Notes: generated by a model from the sequence alone, not told the origin. A stretch of DNA of 64,000 bases from Heliocidaris tuberculata (GCA_025618425.1 CM046832.1:53313493-53377492), one strand, 5' to 3'; shown: positions 1 to 13,800, numbered from the stretch's first letter. Numbers and translations are program-made.

Positions 1-745
1 TGGCCATTCAGGATAATGTGATCTTTTGTTTAAATCTATTGACTGTTTGGTGTCAGCCTTGTTGATGTGACATGGGCTCGCTACTGCTATTGCTTGAGCC
101 TGGTACATCATCTGGTTAATCATAGGTCATTCCACCAAGTTGCATCCTTCCACCTTTACTTCAGTAATATCAGCTTTTCTGATGAAATGTTGCCTCTATC
201 CACGGGATCGCATTACCTGCCGAAAGGGGTTCACTACTACTGAAGAAAATGACAGTAGATACAACGGCATACAGATAGAGAGGGATAGAAAATAAAGATT
301 CCCTCAGGTGCATTTCATCAAACTAATTGGATATGATGAAGACGACAAACAAGAAACGAGAACACAGTGACACATTGGTGTTTCTCTTTTAACATAGGGC
401 TGAGACTTGGGCATAGAGGTGTTAACACTTTATCTCTAGGCCCTCCATTTCATATAAAATGAATATAGAATGAGTTAACCTACAATACTTGAACTTGAAA
501 ATTGATCACTTTACTTTCCTAATCCTCTTAAATATACATGCTCACCACCTTGGCTCAATTTTCATCTCCCTCATGTTATAAAAAGGAAAGTCCATACTCC
601 ATCGACAGCTAAATTCATATCCAAAGAGCCTTGTTCAAACATGACATAGTAACCTGCCTCTAAAAGCTGTCATGGCAAGTAAAAATATTTCCAGTGTGAA
701 TGAAGGCAAGTGGAGATGCACTGAAAATAGTAGCTGCGCACAACA

Positions 746-880
746 TACTGTATAAGCTGTTATTTACGCGAGGGTGTAATTTTCACGAATTTTGCGAGTT
801 GATGTTGGGACGCGAATTTAACATCTCGCGAAAATATAGCCACTTGATGACTAAATTGCGCCGCGAAAGAGTGAAGCCTA
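746..880 (+). repeat. Dispersed repeat with TACTGTA..AGCTGTTATTT end, copy 1
   Basis: Starts TACTGTATAAGCTGTTATTT and continues with many TTCGCG/CGCGAA motifs. The same start, reversed, is at 2500-2586 (AACAGCTTTTACAGTA). The 67-codon frame at 700-903 covers it and is considered a by-product of the repeat. Confidence 0.5.
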
Positions 881-1540
881 AAGTGCCTGAGTACAAAGCC
901 TAATGTTTCACTCTACCATTTCATTGTGCTAGCACTTCATATGTACATAAATTCTACTATGAAAAATTTGGTTAAAGACTTCAAAAATTGGCTTGAATTT
1001 CACTTTTATTCTAGCTCAAAGCTAAAATCTCATGCCTCAATTCATCCTCTAGTAGAAGACATTTATATTCTTTAGTTTAATATGATTTTTTATTGGATTT
1101 CAGCTGCAATAATTCAGTTTGGGTGTCAACTTATTGAATTTCTCCGATTATTTTTCCTTCTCAAACATTGTGTACTCACATGACTCGCGATCGCGATCGT
1201 AAAATCTGCTATTGCGATCGTGAACATGAGTCACGTGGCTATACATGTATGTACCTGTTTCAGAAGGAAGGATATTCAGAGAAATTCGCTATTTTGACAC
1301 CAAAACCAACTTTTTTAAACACGAATCCAACAAAACAAGTGAATGAGTAAATTACGCAATGCGTAATAAATGTCCCCGCCGGAAGTGCAGATCTGTGGAA
1401 ATTAACTAGCCTGAACCTTAAAACTTCAGTGAAAAACTTTAGTGAATAAAATAATAATGTTACTGCATGCAAAAGAAGAGAATACCAACAATGCATGTAT
1501 ACAACTGAAATATAAAACATGAAAACATTATGAACCTTCA

Positions 1541-2130
1541 GCCATTTTGAATAAATTTGCATAAATTTGCATGAATAATGAATTTCAAAATTCTGTGTAG
1601 AAGTTTGGAAGCCCCCACCCAGCCCTATCAGATAAAACAATCGGAATCAAAATCCGATGTGAAATAGAGGAGAAGTAGCATTTTTCGTCAATTTTGAATA
1701 AATTTGCATAAATTTGCATAATTAATGAATTTCAAAATTCTGTTTAGAAGTTTGGAAGCCCCCACCGAGCCCTATCAGATAAAACAATCGGAATCAAAAT
1801 CCGATGTGAAATAGAGAAGTAGCATTTTTCGTCAATTTTGAATAAATTTGCATAAATTTGCATAATTAATGAATTTCAAAATTCTGTGTAGAAGTTTGGA
1901 AGCCCCCACCCAGCCCTATCAGATAAAACAATCGGAATCAAAATCCGATGTGAAATAGAGGAGAAGTAGCATTTTTCGTCAATTTTGAATAAATTTGCAT
2001 AAATTTGCATAATTAATGAATTTCAAAATTCTGTGTAGAAGTTTGGAAGCCCCCACCCAGCCCTATCAGATAAAACAATCGGAATCAAAATTGGCCAAGA
2101 AATGACGGAGAAGTAGCATTTTCTAACATT
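1541..2130. repeat. Minisatellite, four units of 144-147 bp
   Basis: The phrase ATAAATTTGCATAAATTTGC recurs at 1551, 1698, 1842 and 1989. Each unit includes AATTTCAAAATTCTGTGTAG, GGAAGCCCCCACC and GATAAAACAATCGGAATC. The third unit is shorter by a GAG deletion and the last unit diverges at its end. Confidence 0.95.
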
Positions 2131-2136
2131 TGAGCA

Positions 2137-2161
2137 CACACGGACGGACGGACGGACGGAC

Positions 2162-2200
<39 letters not shown>
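2137..2200. repeat. (CGGA)n and (CA)n microsatellites
   Basis: About six GGAC/CGGA tetramers are followed by a run of CA dinucleotides with a single CG interruption near the end. They form the right flank of the minisatellite inside the TIR-bounded element. Confidence 0.95.
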
Positions 2201-2202
<2 letters not shown>

Positions 2203-2499
2203 CGAACGGAGCCCGTTTCATAGTCCCCTCGCGAACTTCGTTCGGCGGGGACAAAAAATCAAATTAAATAAAAGAAAACAAATTTCTTTTACTGGAGATT
2301 GAATTGTGGCATGATTTTTCAGCTTTGAGCTACAATTAAAGTGAGATTTAAGCAAATTTTTTGAAGTGTCTAACCAACTTTTACTATGGCAAAGTTTATG
2401 TTCAAATTAAATGCAAGACCTTGTATATCAACTTACTTTATAACAGCTACTAAAAAACATGTTATAAACCTTATGTACAATATTCTTGGTCATTTAGCA

Positions 2500-2586
2500 A
2501 ACCGCAAAAACAACAACTCGCGAAATTGTTGGAGACCCTGCCTTTCGCGGAAATATATGTACACAAAAATAACAGCTTTTACAGTA
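2500..2586 (-). repeat. Dispersed repeat with TACTGTA..AGCTGTTATTT end, copy 2 (reverse)
   Basis: Reverse-oriented partner of the copy at 746. It shows GCAAAACCGC-like text, CTCGCGAAATT, TTTCGCGGAAATAT and the end AAATAACAGCTTTTACAGTA. Shorter and diverged. Confidence 0.5.
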
Positions 2587-3317
2587 CTGGTAAGCCTCTA
2601 AGTATACTCAATCTGTGCGTGATAGGCCTACAGAAATGTGAAGCGAACTACTATTATGTTTTTTTATTTCTTAGGCAGTGTGGACAAGGCTTTGAGGAGG
2701 AAGAAAACATCATTTTGCCTTGAAGCCATGTGAGGCAGTTTCTACCCCTAGCAGTGATGGTACAGAAGAAAACCAAAGGGGAATGTTACTGAAAGAGGAG
2801 CCCCATAAATCCGCAATGTGTTTGAATTTACAACTGTCATAATGTAGATCGATCCCTGTCTTCAAACAGAAACATCCTCCTTCAAAGCACCAGATCTAAG
2901 TCAAGCAAATACGGCACGGCTCTAGTCTGGATGGACCGGAGGTTTACACAGTATGGCATTACTTCTAGGAATCTGGAAAAAGTTATAACATGAACCATTT
3001 CTATAAATATGGAACTCCCTCTACTGCTGACCCCCTTTCCTTGCACAAAATTTTGTAATTGTTTTTTTTTTTCAACTTCTTTTCTGCAGGCATCTTTCTC
3101 ATGATGAAAGCTTGGTCATCATAATAAACTTTTCTTTCTCCTTTCACACATCTTGGCTGATGCAGCGTCTGATGATAAAAATTTCCTACAATGTACTTCC
3201 CATTGGCCTCCCTGCATTTAAATAATTGTCTATAATTCTGCAAGGTAATGTCTTGCACAATGATTACCATAAATGGGCAAATTGTCCAAAGGCATTTTGA
3301 CAGGTGAGAGTCTACTG

Positions 3318-3339
3318 TAAAAAAAAAAAAAAAAAAAAA
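3318..3339. repeat. Poly-A run
   Basis: Uninterrupted A run of about 20 bases. No retroelement was recognised upstream, so it is listed only as a simple repeat. Confidence 0.9.
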
Positions 3340-5609
3340 GGTCTCTATTCTGATTACATTTTTCGGTGTAATGGAAGGGGGGTGTCTTAGACTCTTTTCT
3401 TTTTTCTGTTTATCCTGACACCTATAGCTCAGGCTGCCCTGGGCGAGGCCGAGGGGCAGGCACCAGGGCAAACTTTCTCTTAGTGTAACATAGGTCTGAG
3501 ACACAAACTATGTGTACATGCCTACATATCCTACATAAAGTGCAAAGAAATCAGTTTCTTCACTACCTCATGACCAGAAATTCAGGCCACATCCATCTAT
3601 CTACAAAACACGAACACACCTGAAGAGGTATGCCATCACATGAGAGTAGAGCTGCTGGCTAGGATCTCTGTTAACTTATCATGATATGTAAATAGAAAGA
3701 GATGGAGCGATGGATGGAAGAGAAGTGGTATCCAGACACTTGTCTGGCACCCTCTGGACTAGTGCTTCACCCCCTTGGGTGGATTTTCTTAACCCCTTTC
3801 ACCACAAGGCAAGATTGATCATCCATATGTATAACATGATTCCACTTAAGGATGCCATCTAGAATGCATACATGTAAACCACCAAATATCGTTTATCAGG
3901 ATAAAATGAGGAATTTACTCTGAAAAGTTCATATACAATACCTGATAACAAACTTTGTGGATTTGTGGGTTTGTAAGTGAATAAAAGTTTATGTTATCAA
4001 TGTAATTGATAAGCCTACATGTATGTAGGCTTCAAGAAGAGACATTGAATATGAAGGAAATTTCACTCTTTACTTTAAATGAATATATTTGAAAAAGACA
4101 TTAGCTTCACCTATGTTGAGAACCAGGGCTGAGGTTAGTGACAAGTAGGTAGTACTTCTACAAATGGTGAGAAACTTCTTGTTTGTAGGTGTTTTGTTTG
4201 GCAGATGAAAAGGGTTGCAGGGAACAAAAACAAGTGTCACATTCATGCCTCGATACATGCAGGTATGTAAAACATTGCACTCTCATGTCAACTGAGTCAA
4301 GTACATTGTAGATGTATCGTTCAATACTATGTCCACGATGCACAAGCCACTTGAAAATGTTGCATCAAAATGGGTGCACTTGCTAAATCCACTAACTTGA
4401 GAAATAATGCGATTTTATTATAATTTTTCCCCCTCCATCTTCCACACATTTCTCAACTTTATAGGGATGCTGGATAATACATGTGTAGATTTAAATTAGA
4501 AGAAATGGTCAATCCAAGGAAGGCAAGAAATCTGTGTGATCCCCTACAATGTAGGCCCCTATTCTTCAATAGAAAAGAATATATACACATTTTTTTCAGT
4601 GCAACCTTCAACTAGAATTATTCTACAAGTCTTATTGTATTTGTCAAATTAATCTGCACTTTTCAAACATAAAATCAAGCAAATATTTGTTTACTTGATT
4701 CATGTTTGTTAACCTTCAACTTGTGAGTTTCTGTAAGATTTAACAACTTCCTTACAATTTGGTTTGTTCAAGCAACTGCATGAGCATTGAAAATTTTCTT
4801 CATGTTCAACAATTCAGACAAATTTTCTACTTTCTCTTAAAATGCAATTTCACTGCAAGTACTCGGCAAAACCTTTATCCCATGGCACACTGAAGTGCGA
4901 GCTGAACTTTCAAATGCTAAATCCTACCAGGTTTATATTCAATAGGTGGCTTGTTCCCTCTTTGAATGAAATATGACGACCATCCCAGCCTCGCGCAGGC
5001 AGGGCTTGGGAGTTACTTGTGATGGAACAGCATGCCCCGCTCGCTCGCTTGCTGCAGCTCCAAACAAGCTTGAAGATTGGATGTAAGATGCGTACTGAGA
5101 GCCTGTCTCTGCTCATTACCTTCAAGGTTAACAAGGCCGAAAATCTCCAGACGGAAAAACACGGGGAGGATCCAGGCAGGTAGATGAAATGAGATAAAAA
5201 GAAGATGATACAGGAAGAGGGAGGAGAGAGAGAATGGGAGGGAAAGGGAAATGTAAACAAGCTGGGTGAATACGCACAGGTGTATGAAAGATGTAGATTA
5301 ATATTCTACCTCTACCCAAGGTGATTCAATGATATAAATTTTCAAAATTATTTTAGAAAAAAACATTATTTAATTGTTAAATCAGGTAGGAGTGATTACT
5401 TCACACTTCATTTAGGATGATCATGATTGATTTCAATACTTCATTTTCTGTGACTATAAACTGTTAAAATATACTCCTAATTTTATTCTGATGTTTCTTA
5501 CATAGATCTACATGTATATGCAACAACAGAATCACTGAACAGTGTGCTTGGATGGAAACCATACATGTCTATTTATTGAAGGTGCATTATCATTTCTTTA
5601 ACAAAGATA

Positions 5610-5870
5610 TCAAAAAAAGGAATCAAGTGGCGAGTAGAGAGACAGATCAGGAAAGGAAAGAGGCAAAATGTAAGGGGAAAGAATGAAAGAAGACGAAAAA
5701 GAGGAAGAAAATGAAGATGAAGAAGAAGAAAAAGAAGTAGTAGAATAAGAATAACAGGGAGAATTAGAAGAGAGAGACTGTGAATGAGAGTGGGAGGGGG
5801 TGGAGAAGAGGAGAGGAAAAAAGGAAAGGACAGAAATAGAGATTTGGACAGTGGAATTTGATTCTCATTT
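5610..5870. repeat. Purine-rich low-complexity tract
   Basis: About 260 bases that are overwhelmingly A and G on the + strand (GAAGA, GGAAA, GAGAG units). It may form unusual structure; it encodes nothing recognisable. Confidence 0.8.
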
Positions 5871-6426
5871 CAATTTCAAGGTAAGAGGCAAATTGTGTGC
5901 AATGCATGAAAGATGAGCGAGGCCCATGGATTACCTAAAGAAAGAAATTGGCGATCAAATGCATTTACTGCCTATTCTCATTCAATCTCACAGCCCAGTT
6001 AGCAAATACGTGCAGTGTCACCTCAACTCCCCAAGTGTACAAAAGATAAATGTAATTTCATCCAAACTTTGACTTAAAAAATACTGAGCCATACAATAAA
6101 TGCAGACTTTGATGATGATTTTGACCATTGCATACTTATTAATTGGTATTTGAAGCCTGGTGTTTCAGTGGCTGACAGGCAATTAAATTATATCTGATGC
6201 ATTTTACAAATGTATTGCCTTGTCCTTTGGATTCTACATAGATGAATAAACTTATATGATCAAATTTGCAAGTATTGCCAAGATAGTACATGTAAATTAT
6301 TCTTTTAATCTACTGCTATTCTTCATAATTTCCTTCTCTTATTTGTCAGAGTTTGTAAGGTAAGACTTGCTATTTCAAAATTTTGTAATTACAGTTGAAA
6401 GCTTTAACAAAATATATTAATCTTAA

Positions 6427-7876
6427 AGGGTGACTAAATTAGAAAATTGATTGCCCATTTTTCGTAGGAAGGAGTCATCAGGAGCCAAAAAATATCTATC
6501 ACACACTTTTTTATGCATTCAGTCGTATTTCATAATCATTTGAAAAGTACATTTTTGCTGATTTACACAGTCATAAGCCCCGCCCCTAAAAAAAACCCAT
6601 CGAGCGACATCATGATCACGTGATCTGTGACGTACGAGAAGTAAGGGAAAATATTCCACCAACCTATATACCGTGCGCGCCCGCAGGCCCCGGCAGGCCC
6701 AGCCCGGTGCCGAGCATAACATTCACCGCATCGACCATTTGCATCGCATATTTTCGTGTGTTTAATTCCTCACAATAACTTTGATTTTGGGACACAATTT
6801 CATCAGTAATGCCAAATCGGTGTATAGTTGCGGGCTGTAGCAAGACCCCTAAAGATGATGTAAGCCTACGTACATCATTTTCCTAAAGATGAAAATCTAC
6901 GGAAATTGTGAGTCGCAACAGTATTCTCACGCGGGCAGAGTGGCAAGGGCCAAGCGAGTGGAGTACAATTTGCAGTGATCACTTTTCTTCTCCAGCAGCT
7001 GCAGCAGCTTCACCCGCGGCCCCTTCCCCCGCGACCCCTTCACCATGCCCTGGCGCGTCTTCTGCGAGGGGTTCAAACATAATGGTCGAATTCCCCTTGC
7101 CACTGCACTTCAGCTTCTTCTCTTTCGGTATCGATAAATCATCTGATAAATCAGAGTTCGTATCTGGCTCAAAAAAGTCCTCCAAATCAGACTCGCGATC
7201 ACTATCCATCTCTCTAAGTTACTCGAAGAATTCAGCCAAAAATCTAAGTCAGTACTACCGTAGTACATGTAAGGCGAAGTAAAAAAAGGCGAGAGTGAAA
7301 ACAAACCAAACAAAAGCGTTCACCAGTCGCTTAGTACGAGGGGGAACATAGTTGCCGTACTAAAGATGTGTAGTACACTGCACAGACGCATAAAACGGCT
7401 GTGTACGCGTTTAAGACCAATGCAAAACTATCGTTCGGCAAGCTCAGCTGGATGAGAACATTGTTCAAAGAAAAGTTAAAAAAACAAAACAAGAGCTGTA
7501 TAATTGGGCAAAAGTGTTCACTGATCTTAAAGAAAATATATTGATAATGATTATTCACTCCTTAGGCTGTATTGATTAATTTCCCTTTTTCATAAATTGT
7601 CTGTTGAACAGACGGGTCAAATACCGCATTGTGTGTACAATGTTACATTGCCGCAGCCTGTAGATCTTGTGCCTCTTACTCTTCATACGTCACTTGGGGG
7701 TGTGACGTCAATTAGCCAATCAGCTCACGAGTTTTAAGGAACGGTCCCCAAACCTCTACTTTTCCCCCTTTTTCGCCAAAACGAGACATAATTTTGACAA
7801 TCAATTGCCAGATTCGTGATTTGAATGCAAAAATACATGGAAACAGCACCCTTTTTTTCTCTAATTTAGTCACCCT
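6427..7876 (+). mobile_element. Kolobok-type DNA transposon relic with decayed THAP domain
   Basis: The ends are perfect inverted repeats, AGGGTGACTAAATTAGA at 6427-6443 and its complement at 7860-7876. Both are flanked by TTAA (6423-6426, 7877-7880), giving a 1450-bp element with TTAA target duplication. Inside, a frame starting at 6809 reads MPNRCIVAGCSKT, then, in shifted frames, HHFPKDENLRKL and WSTICSDHF. These are the C..C, HFP and C..H parts of a THAP zinc-binding domain. TTAA duplication plus a THAP-bearing transposase is characteristic of the Kolobok superfamily. The domain is broken by frameshifts and a stop, and no transposase core is seen, so the copy is dead. Confidence 0.8.
6809..6990 (+). 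pseudogene. THAP domain remnant of a transposase
   Basis: The frame starts at ATG 6809 with the paired cysteines of a THAP domain (CIVAGC). It closes at a stop about 25 codons later. The next part (HHFPKDENLRKL) is in a second frame, and the CSDHF part (about 6970-6985) is in a third. The order and spacing of these pieces follow the THAP consensus. At least two frame changes separate them, so no intact domain can be made from this copy. Confidence 0.7.
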
Positions 7877-7880
7877 TTAA

Positions 7881-10800
7881 AGCACTGCCACCCCCCAAAA
7901 AACTTTCCCAATCACTTTACTTGAAAGGACTGAAAAGATATTGTTGAAATGTAAAGTGACAATATTTTATGATTTTGTGGATATTACTTCTTTTGATTTA
8001 TAAATCAAACAGAAAATGACATAAAACATAAGAAGGGAGTAAGAAAAAAGAATGGAAAGGACACCAAAGAAAGAAAGTAAACAAGACAACACAAAGAAGG
8101 AAGAGGAAATAAAGAGGGTCCGGTCCCATCAGCCATTTTTCTCTTTTCCTGACGCCAGTGTTATGACAATCTCATATAATATTCATGTGAGACTGCATCC
8201 CTTGACCACTCAAGTGCAGTGCATCACATTTAACCAATAATGTTTCCTTCTTAATAGATAGTGGAAATGACTTCACACTCTCCTTAGCCGAAATGTGATG
8301 AGCATCAATACCTCCGGGAATACAACATTAAAGATAGCAACTTGTTTGGTTCACTGAAGACTTACAATTTAATATCTCTCACTAGCTGTAATAAAAATGA
8401 ATCACAGAATTTCAATAGAAATTACACATTAGAGATTGACGGAAAGAGAGAAAGTGCATTCAGATTAGAAAAGTTCATTTCCTTTGTACATCACAATAGG
8501 AGGAAAGCCCCATGAGAGAATAAAAATGAAAAAATGTCATAAAAGAAAATGCAAAACAGAAGACCAAAAATATACAGAACAACTTGCTGGTATATTGAAT
8601 TTATGAAACTGTTAAAACCCTCCTGTCACAAGTCACCATAATCTCTAATGCAATTGACTTCATAAATAAAATGATAATAAATCCTGATTATTAAACTGAT
8701 TAGGTTAAGAATATCAGATCCTGGCTGCATGGCAATGCCATTAGAAAAACATGGAAGCAGTTAGCAATTTGGCTCTGAAAGTTCAAAAACAGCTCCGATT
8801 CTGATAAATATATAATAATATCGAAATATATGAAATTTCATATAGGGGAATGGCACATACACAATAACAAATCCAAAGAGAACTTGGCAGAAAACCCTTC
8901 TTTTTTTAACAATGTTTGTTACTATGGTTGCAGAGATAGATTCACCTCCATAGCTTCAAACACCCTGTCTTCATCACATGGTGATGAAAACACGAGATAA
9001 CCACAAATTTGTTAAGCCAAACATTCTCTCTCTTTCTACATGTACATCTCTCACTATCTCACCATGTTTCCTTGAATAATGTTCACCTACAGTGTAGATA
9101 TCATTAAACACAGTGGTGTGAAGAATTCTGAATGATTGTTATGACAAACATCATTAGTTGCATGTTAATATTTTCAGATCCGTGTGTATTAAGCGCCAAC
9201 AAATTTCAGTACTTACATGTGCATTGTTTGGTCTCCTGAAATTTGTATACATATTTTAGATCAAAATAAAATGTGCTGTATAGATAATTACTTTTAAGAG
9301 CTGCTTGGCAAAGTCCCTTGAAATTCATGGTAAATTTGATGATTTCCCAAAGTATACATGTCAAAAATTACATTTGTTTAGGGAGCTATTTGATAGGTTA
9401 CTGTTCACATACCCGTTTAGGGAGTTACATGTATTTGATGGTTTACTATGTAAATTTCACTTAACTGTACTTCAAATGTTTTCTTCCAGAGCTCTTTCCA
9501 CTCACTTATGAGACTTATTTCCCCACAATATGCACTGTACCATTCTCTCAGTCTTTCCACTTCACTGGTCATACATTTTTATGACTTTGTATAAATGTGC
9601 TCTCCTGCCATAGAAATGTAATATCAAGATATTACAAGCACAACTGTGCTCTTCAGCTCAGTGGGAGTCTCCTACCAATCTCCATATATCTGCACTGAGG
9701 CTGTGTCTCAAGATGTCATTTATTTGTAGACATCTCCACGCATGACTCTCCCCGCAGGCACTACTACCTGGAACACTCTTCAACTAGTTTTGATGGTGCA
9801 AACCTGTAAAGCCTATAATGTAAAGTATGAAGTGAGGAAGGAAGTGTCGATAAAGGGTGTGGGAACGCAGACTATTCCTCAATTGCAACCAATTACATGA
9901 CCACTTCATATAAAGTACATTTGAAAGGTATATGAAAAGGCACATGTAGAGTGTATGCAATACTCGACATTAACAGGGGTCCAGTACACCCCCCCCCCTT
10001 TCTTTCTGGACCCACAAATTTCAAAGGGTACTGGTAAGTAAAAACCCCAAATATTTCATTTTGTGTGTGGAAAAATGTTACTAGTAATAGCCTGGAGCCC
10101 CGATGTATGTATTGACAGTTTGCAACTCAACTAAAAAATGTTAAATACTCCTGCAGATTCAGAAATAATGATAATTGATAATCTATATAAGTGCTTGTTG
10201 ATTTCTTAATTTCTCACTTTTGGATCAAATCAATGGTCCTGCATCACATGACACATCCCATCAAATCAATTGCTTTATCAAGAATATAAATCAAAACCAT
10301 TACTGAGATTGAGCGGGCAAAGGGCTGGAAGCTTGGGTGCTTGCAGCATTGTTACTTGGTCCATGGCATCACTATGTCTCGGGAGAACTGATATCTCTGA
10401 AAAAAGGAGAGGGCCTACATAATATCTGTAATGTATTCATTTGTGATTCAAAATCATTTCCTCACGATACATGTATGTATAAATGCCTATTCCTCTTATT
10501 TTCTTTGAAGTGGTATCACAAACCAATTTATTTGCAAAACCCGGCCACTTCTGCCTGGATGTACACACTGTAACACTTTTGTTACTATCGGTAAGCCTAC
10601 AATGCTACAAAAAATTATCCCTCCAGTGCTACTGTATTTCTGCCTTACACTGATTACAAAAGCTAAAACCTCAAGATACCCTGGCAATGTCAAGGGCGAT
10701 ATTTGTTGAACTCTGTCTTCATTGTACACTCCATCATTGTTCACCACGATGCCACTTCCAGCTCAGCGCTAATGGAATGCCGAATGCCCTCAGCGCTGTT

Positions 10801-13800
10801 GAGACACCAATGGAGAGGCCATGGGTGCCTTGTAATTCAATCCAACCTGTTCTACCCCCACCATCTCATTTTTTGTTTGCCCTTAAGACTTTCGCTCTAT
10901 TCTTAACACCGCCTCTGTGTGATTATTGAAGAAACGTTATGTCCTCTGACATTCACGCAAACTCCATACGTCAGGTTCAAGAGCAAGTCTTCAATCTGAA
11001 AGCATAGAGCTGAATATTCAATGGAGAAGCAAGAATAGCTATGCATGTGTTGTGGATGAGTGCTCTTTAGATGCATTCCTCTACATGACTACAGAAGGGG
11101 TGACAGGCAACATTCGTCCCCTTTTCGTTACTCCTAATCCTATGTACATTAGACAATCCATCACTCAATAGACCGCTTCGGTAATTTATTCAAATTTTAT
11201 GTATACCTTTCAAAAAAGGTTGTTCTTGACAACCTGAAAGTTTGCCAAGGCTTGCTGGACATAGCAACAAGTAATGGATTCCAAGCATTGAGGTTCATAC
11301 ATGTATATAAAAAGCAGGTTAATGGAATAACTCATCACTAGGTGCTCAGAGAAGAAATGTGCATAAAAATTTGAATACATTACAGAACCGAAGGTCTATT
11401 CAATAACATTTACAATGGTGCATCCATCACTCATCTTAATATAACTCATGAAATATTTCTATTATATAATACCATCAAATTTACATCCAATATCAATCAT
11501 TAATGCATCTTTCATATACGCAATGCTCTCTTTCATCTCCTTGATCAATTCATGTAGGTACAAATATGGCATGAGTGAAGGATCATGAAAAATATAGTTT
11601 GATCATTTGAATGTTTGTTTGAATATATTTTCCCCAAATCATTACCTTGGAACCGAGTATTGAATTATATATAACTGGATCAAAAACACAAAATCAAGGG
11701 AAAACAAAAGGCAATCTTCTACAGGAATCCGCTTTTACGATGAATTTTCACTCCTCACCTTGTTCTTTCACCTGTCCCTCCATCATTCCCATGCACGTGC
11801 CAATACATCTCCCTCATTGCTCTCCCTTATTCTCACCATCTCTTCCATCTCTTTCCCTTCCATCCCTTCATCATCTGCCCATCAGTCTCCATCATCCAAA
11901 GAGAATTGGTACACAAACATTCCTACTCAATATCATTCTCAACGACTTTGAGGTAGGCCTTTGGCCAGAGGATGACAGGACTGTGGTCTACCAATCCTTA
12001 CATTACCATATCATCCAGACATCAACACTTCATATGAGGAAAAAAAAAGGAGAAAATCTTCAGAATTTCTCTTATTGTGTAGGCCTTCATGTACAATATT
12101 GCTTAAACACTATGAAGACTATGTACATTCACAGCTTTTCAGTGTTTAAATCTCAGAAATCACAATAAAAATCCTAAAGTGTGAATTTATTTACAAAACA
12201 ACACATTGTCTGTTAAGAGCCAAAAGGGCATTAAAGTACATGTTGAGGAATATTATTTAATGCCATTTTGGCTCTGTGTATACTTTTATTCATTCAACTA
12301 CTCTTAAACCCAACACATTCAATACTGCTAGATACATACAGTACATACAGTATGAACCCTTTTTTTTTTTTTTTTTTTATCAAACACACATTGCAACACG
12401 TCCCACAAGAAGCCAGAAGGAATTCATTTAAATTTCAAAACCTGTACATAACATTTAGTTGTCAATCCTTATAAGGAAGATAAGAACCTCCACGTGTCTG
12501 ATCATAGTATCAATGCACAAAGAAGCCATTGTAGACGCAACTACAAGTATATGAATGGAATGGCTTCACCATCAGATTCGGGCATCAAGGCATTTGCTGA
12601 TGATCTCTGAAGATTGTCAGAGTGCGACAATCCGAACTTCATTCAAAGAGAACTAATATGAAAGAAGAAACATCACAATCCATTCTATAGTTTATAATAT
12701 AACAGGAACAATGGGGGTTTTTTTATCATTCTTAGCTGGATGTATGACATCAAAAGTTGAATGAAACAATATGGATATATTATCAATTAGCTACAATGTA
12801 GTAATGAGTACAGGTGTAGTTTTTGTCACAATTTATCAAAACATATTATAAAAGTCTTCTTTATTCTCAATGAGCGCAATCACTGAAATGAAGATAGACA
12901 GGACCAGCAAGATTAGAAGCTCTTAGGGCACTGACTGGGAAACTTTCAATTTCAGTTTCAGGGGTATCTTATTTTCTTCCAATCAATTCTAGAGGGGCAA
13001 CGTATTTCAAAATAGAGCCTTCACCCAAGAGGCACCATTTTCCCCTACGTCCTATCAACAGGGGACAGAAAACAAGCTTGCAGCTCTACCGTGTTTTCTC
13101 AGGCTGGTGAGAACATTTCGTTATCCCTCTAATCGTCTTGTCTGTTTGCGTTTCAACGACTTTCACACCCTTCTGGTCTTTTCCAATCCTTTTTTCCACC
13201 TCATCGGTCGGAACAGACTTGAAATTTGACTGACAGATTTTTCGGCTACATTCCGCCTTCGGTTTCTAGAAACCCTTCAGAAATCTAGAACCCCTAAATC
13301 CCAATCCTAGGTCAAGGCATACAAGGGAGAGGGGAAACAAAGTGGTGATGGAAGTGTGTTTCTCTGTCCAAAGCAGCAACCTTGCGCATTAAGGTGGCAC
13401 AGTTTTGTCACGCTGCTGGACTCCAGTTTCCCACATCACTGTAGATGTAAGAATTTCAGAATGATATACAATGTACGAAAGGCCAATTGTCACTCTCTGA
13501 AAAGCAGCACTTTTCTACGTGTACATGAAATGCATGAGCCCTCATGCCTAAAACTCATTCATCTTTATGGTTTAAAGAAACTTCAATTATTCGTTTAGAT
13601 AGATGATGGTAGTGTCAATATGTAATGCTACAAAGAGGAAAATGAAAAGTCGTTTCATCCATCTCAACCAAGACGGTTGCTACAGTTGCGGCCTTATGTT
13701 TATTGCATGAGCATCCCAGGTCACTTCCATAGGTGAAATGATGAGGTCAGTGAGAATGAATCACACTGCTTTGACCACTCCAGTTAGGGTACAACACCTG

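Larger units (their letters stand above)
1368..2252. mobile_element. TIR-bounded element containing a 145-bp minisatellite
   Basis: GTCCCCGCCG near 1371 and CGGCGGGGAC near 2243 are inverted ends (TGTCCCCGCCG..AAGT on both sides when read inward). Between them lie four tandem units (1541-2130), then (CGGA)n and (CA)n runs, then GAACGGAGCCCGTTTCATAGT. No protein coding. Elements of this build are probably non-autonomous DNA transposons that carry a variable minisatellite; the superfamily is not assigned. Confidence 0.65.
2590..6422. other. Non-coding interval
   Basis: AT-rich sequence with the poly-A run at 3318 and the purine tract at 5610. Frames present are short and lack family features. 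A minus-strand stretch near 4990-5160 reads as a plausible peptide with a donor-like GGTAATG, but nothing identifies it. Confidence 0.5.

Noticed and set aside
3001..3504. A 167-codon minus-strand frame
   Set aside because: It crosses a poly-A run that gives a phenylalanine run, with no recognisable motifs.
4985..5160. Possible minus-strand exon with donor-like GGTAATG
   Set aside because: The peptide is plausible but no good acceptor, neighbouring exon or family match could be seen.
6979..7209. Acidic 76-codon minus-strand frame in the Kolobok relic
   Set aside because: It is opposite the THAP remnant and the alanine/proline-rich text; the THAP direction has better support.
6423..7880. P-element classification of the THAP-bearing relic
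   Set aside because: P elements make 8-bp duplications; the TTAA flanks and AGGG ends fit Kolobok better.
11647..12168. A 173-codon frame on the + strand
   Set aside because: CT-rich DNA gives a serine/proline/histidine-rich product without domain features, signal or good context; most likely chance.
12217..12274. MicroRNA precursor
   Set aside because: The 19-bp stem is too short for a usual animal precursor and no second-strand or cluster support exists; kept only as a stem-loop.
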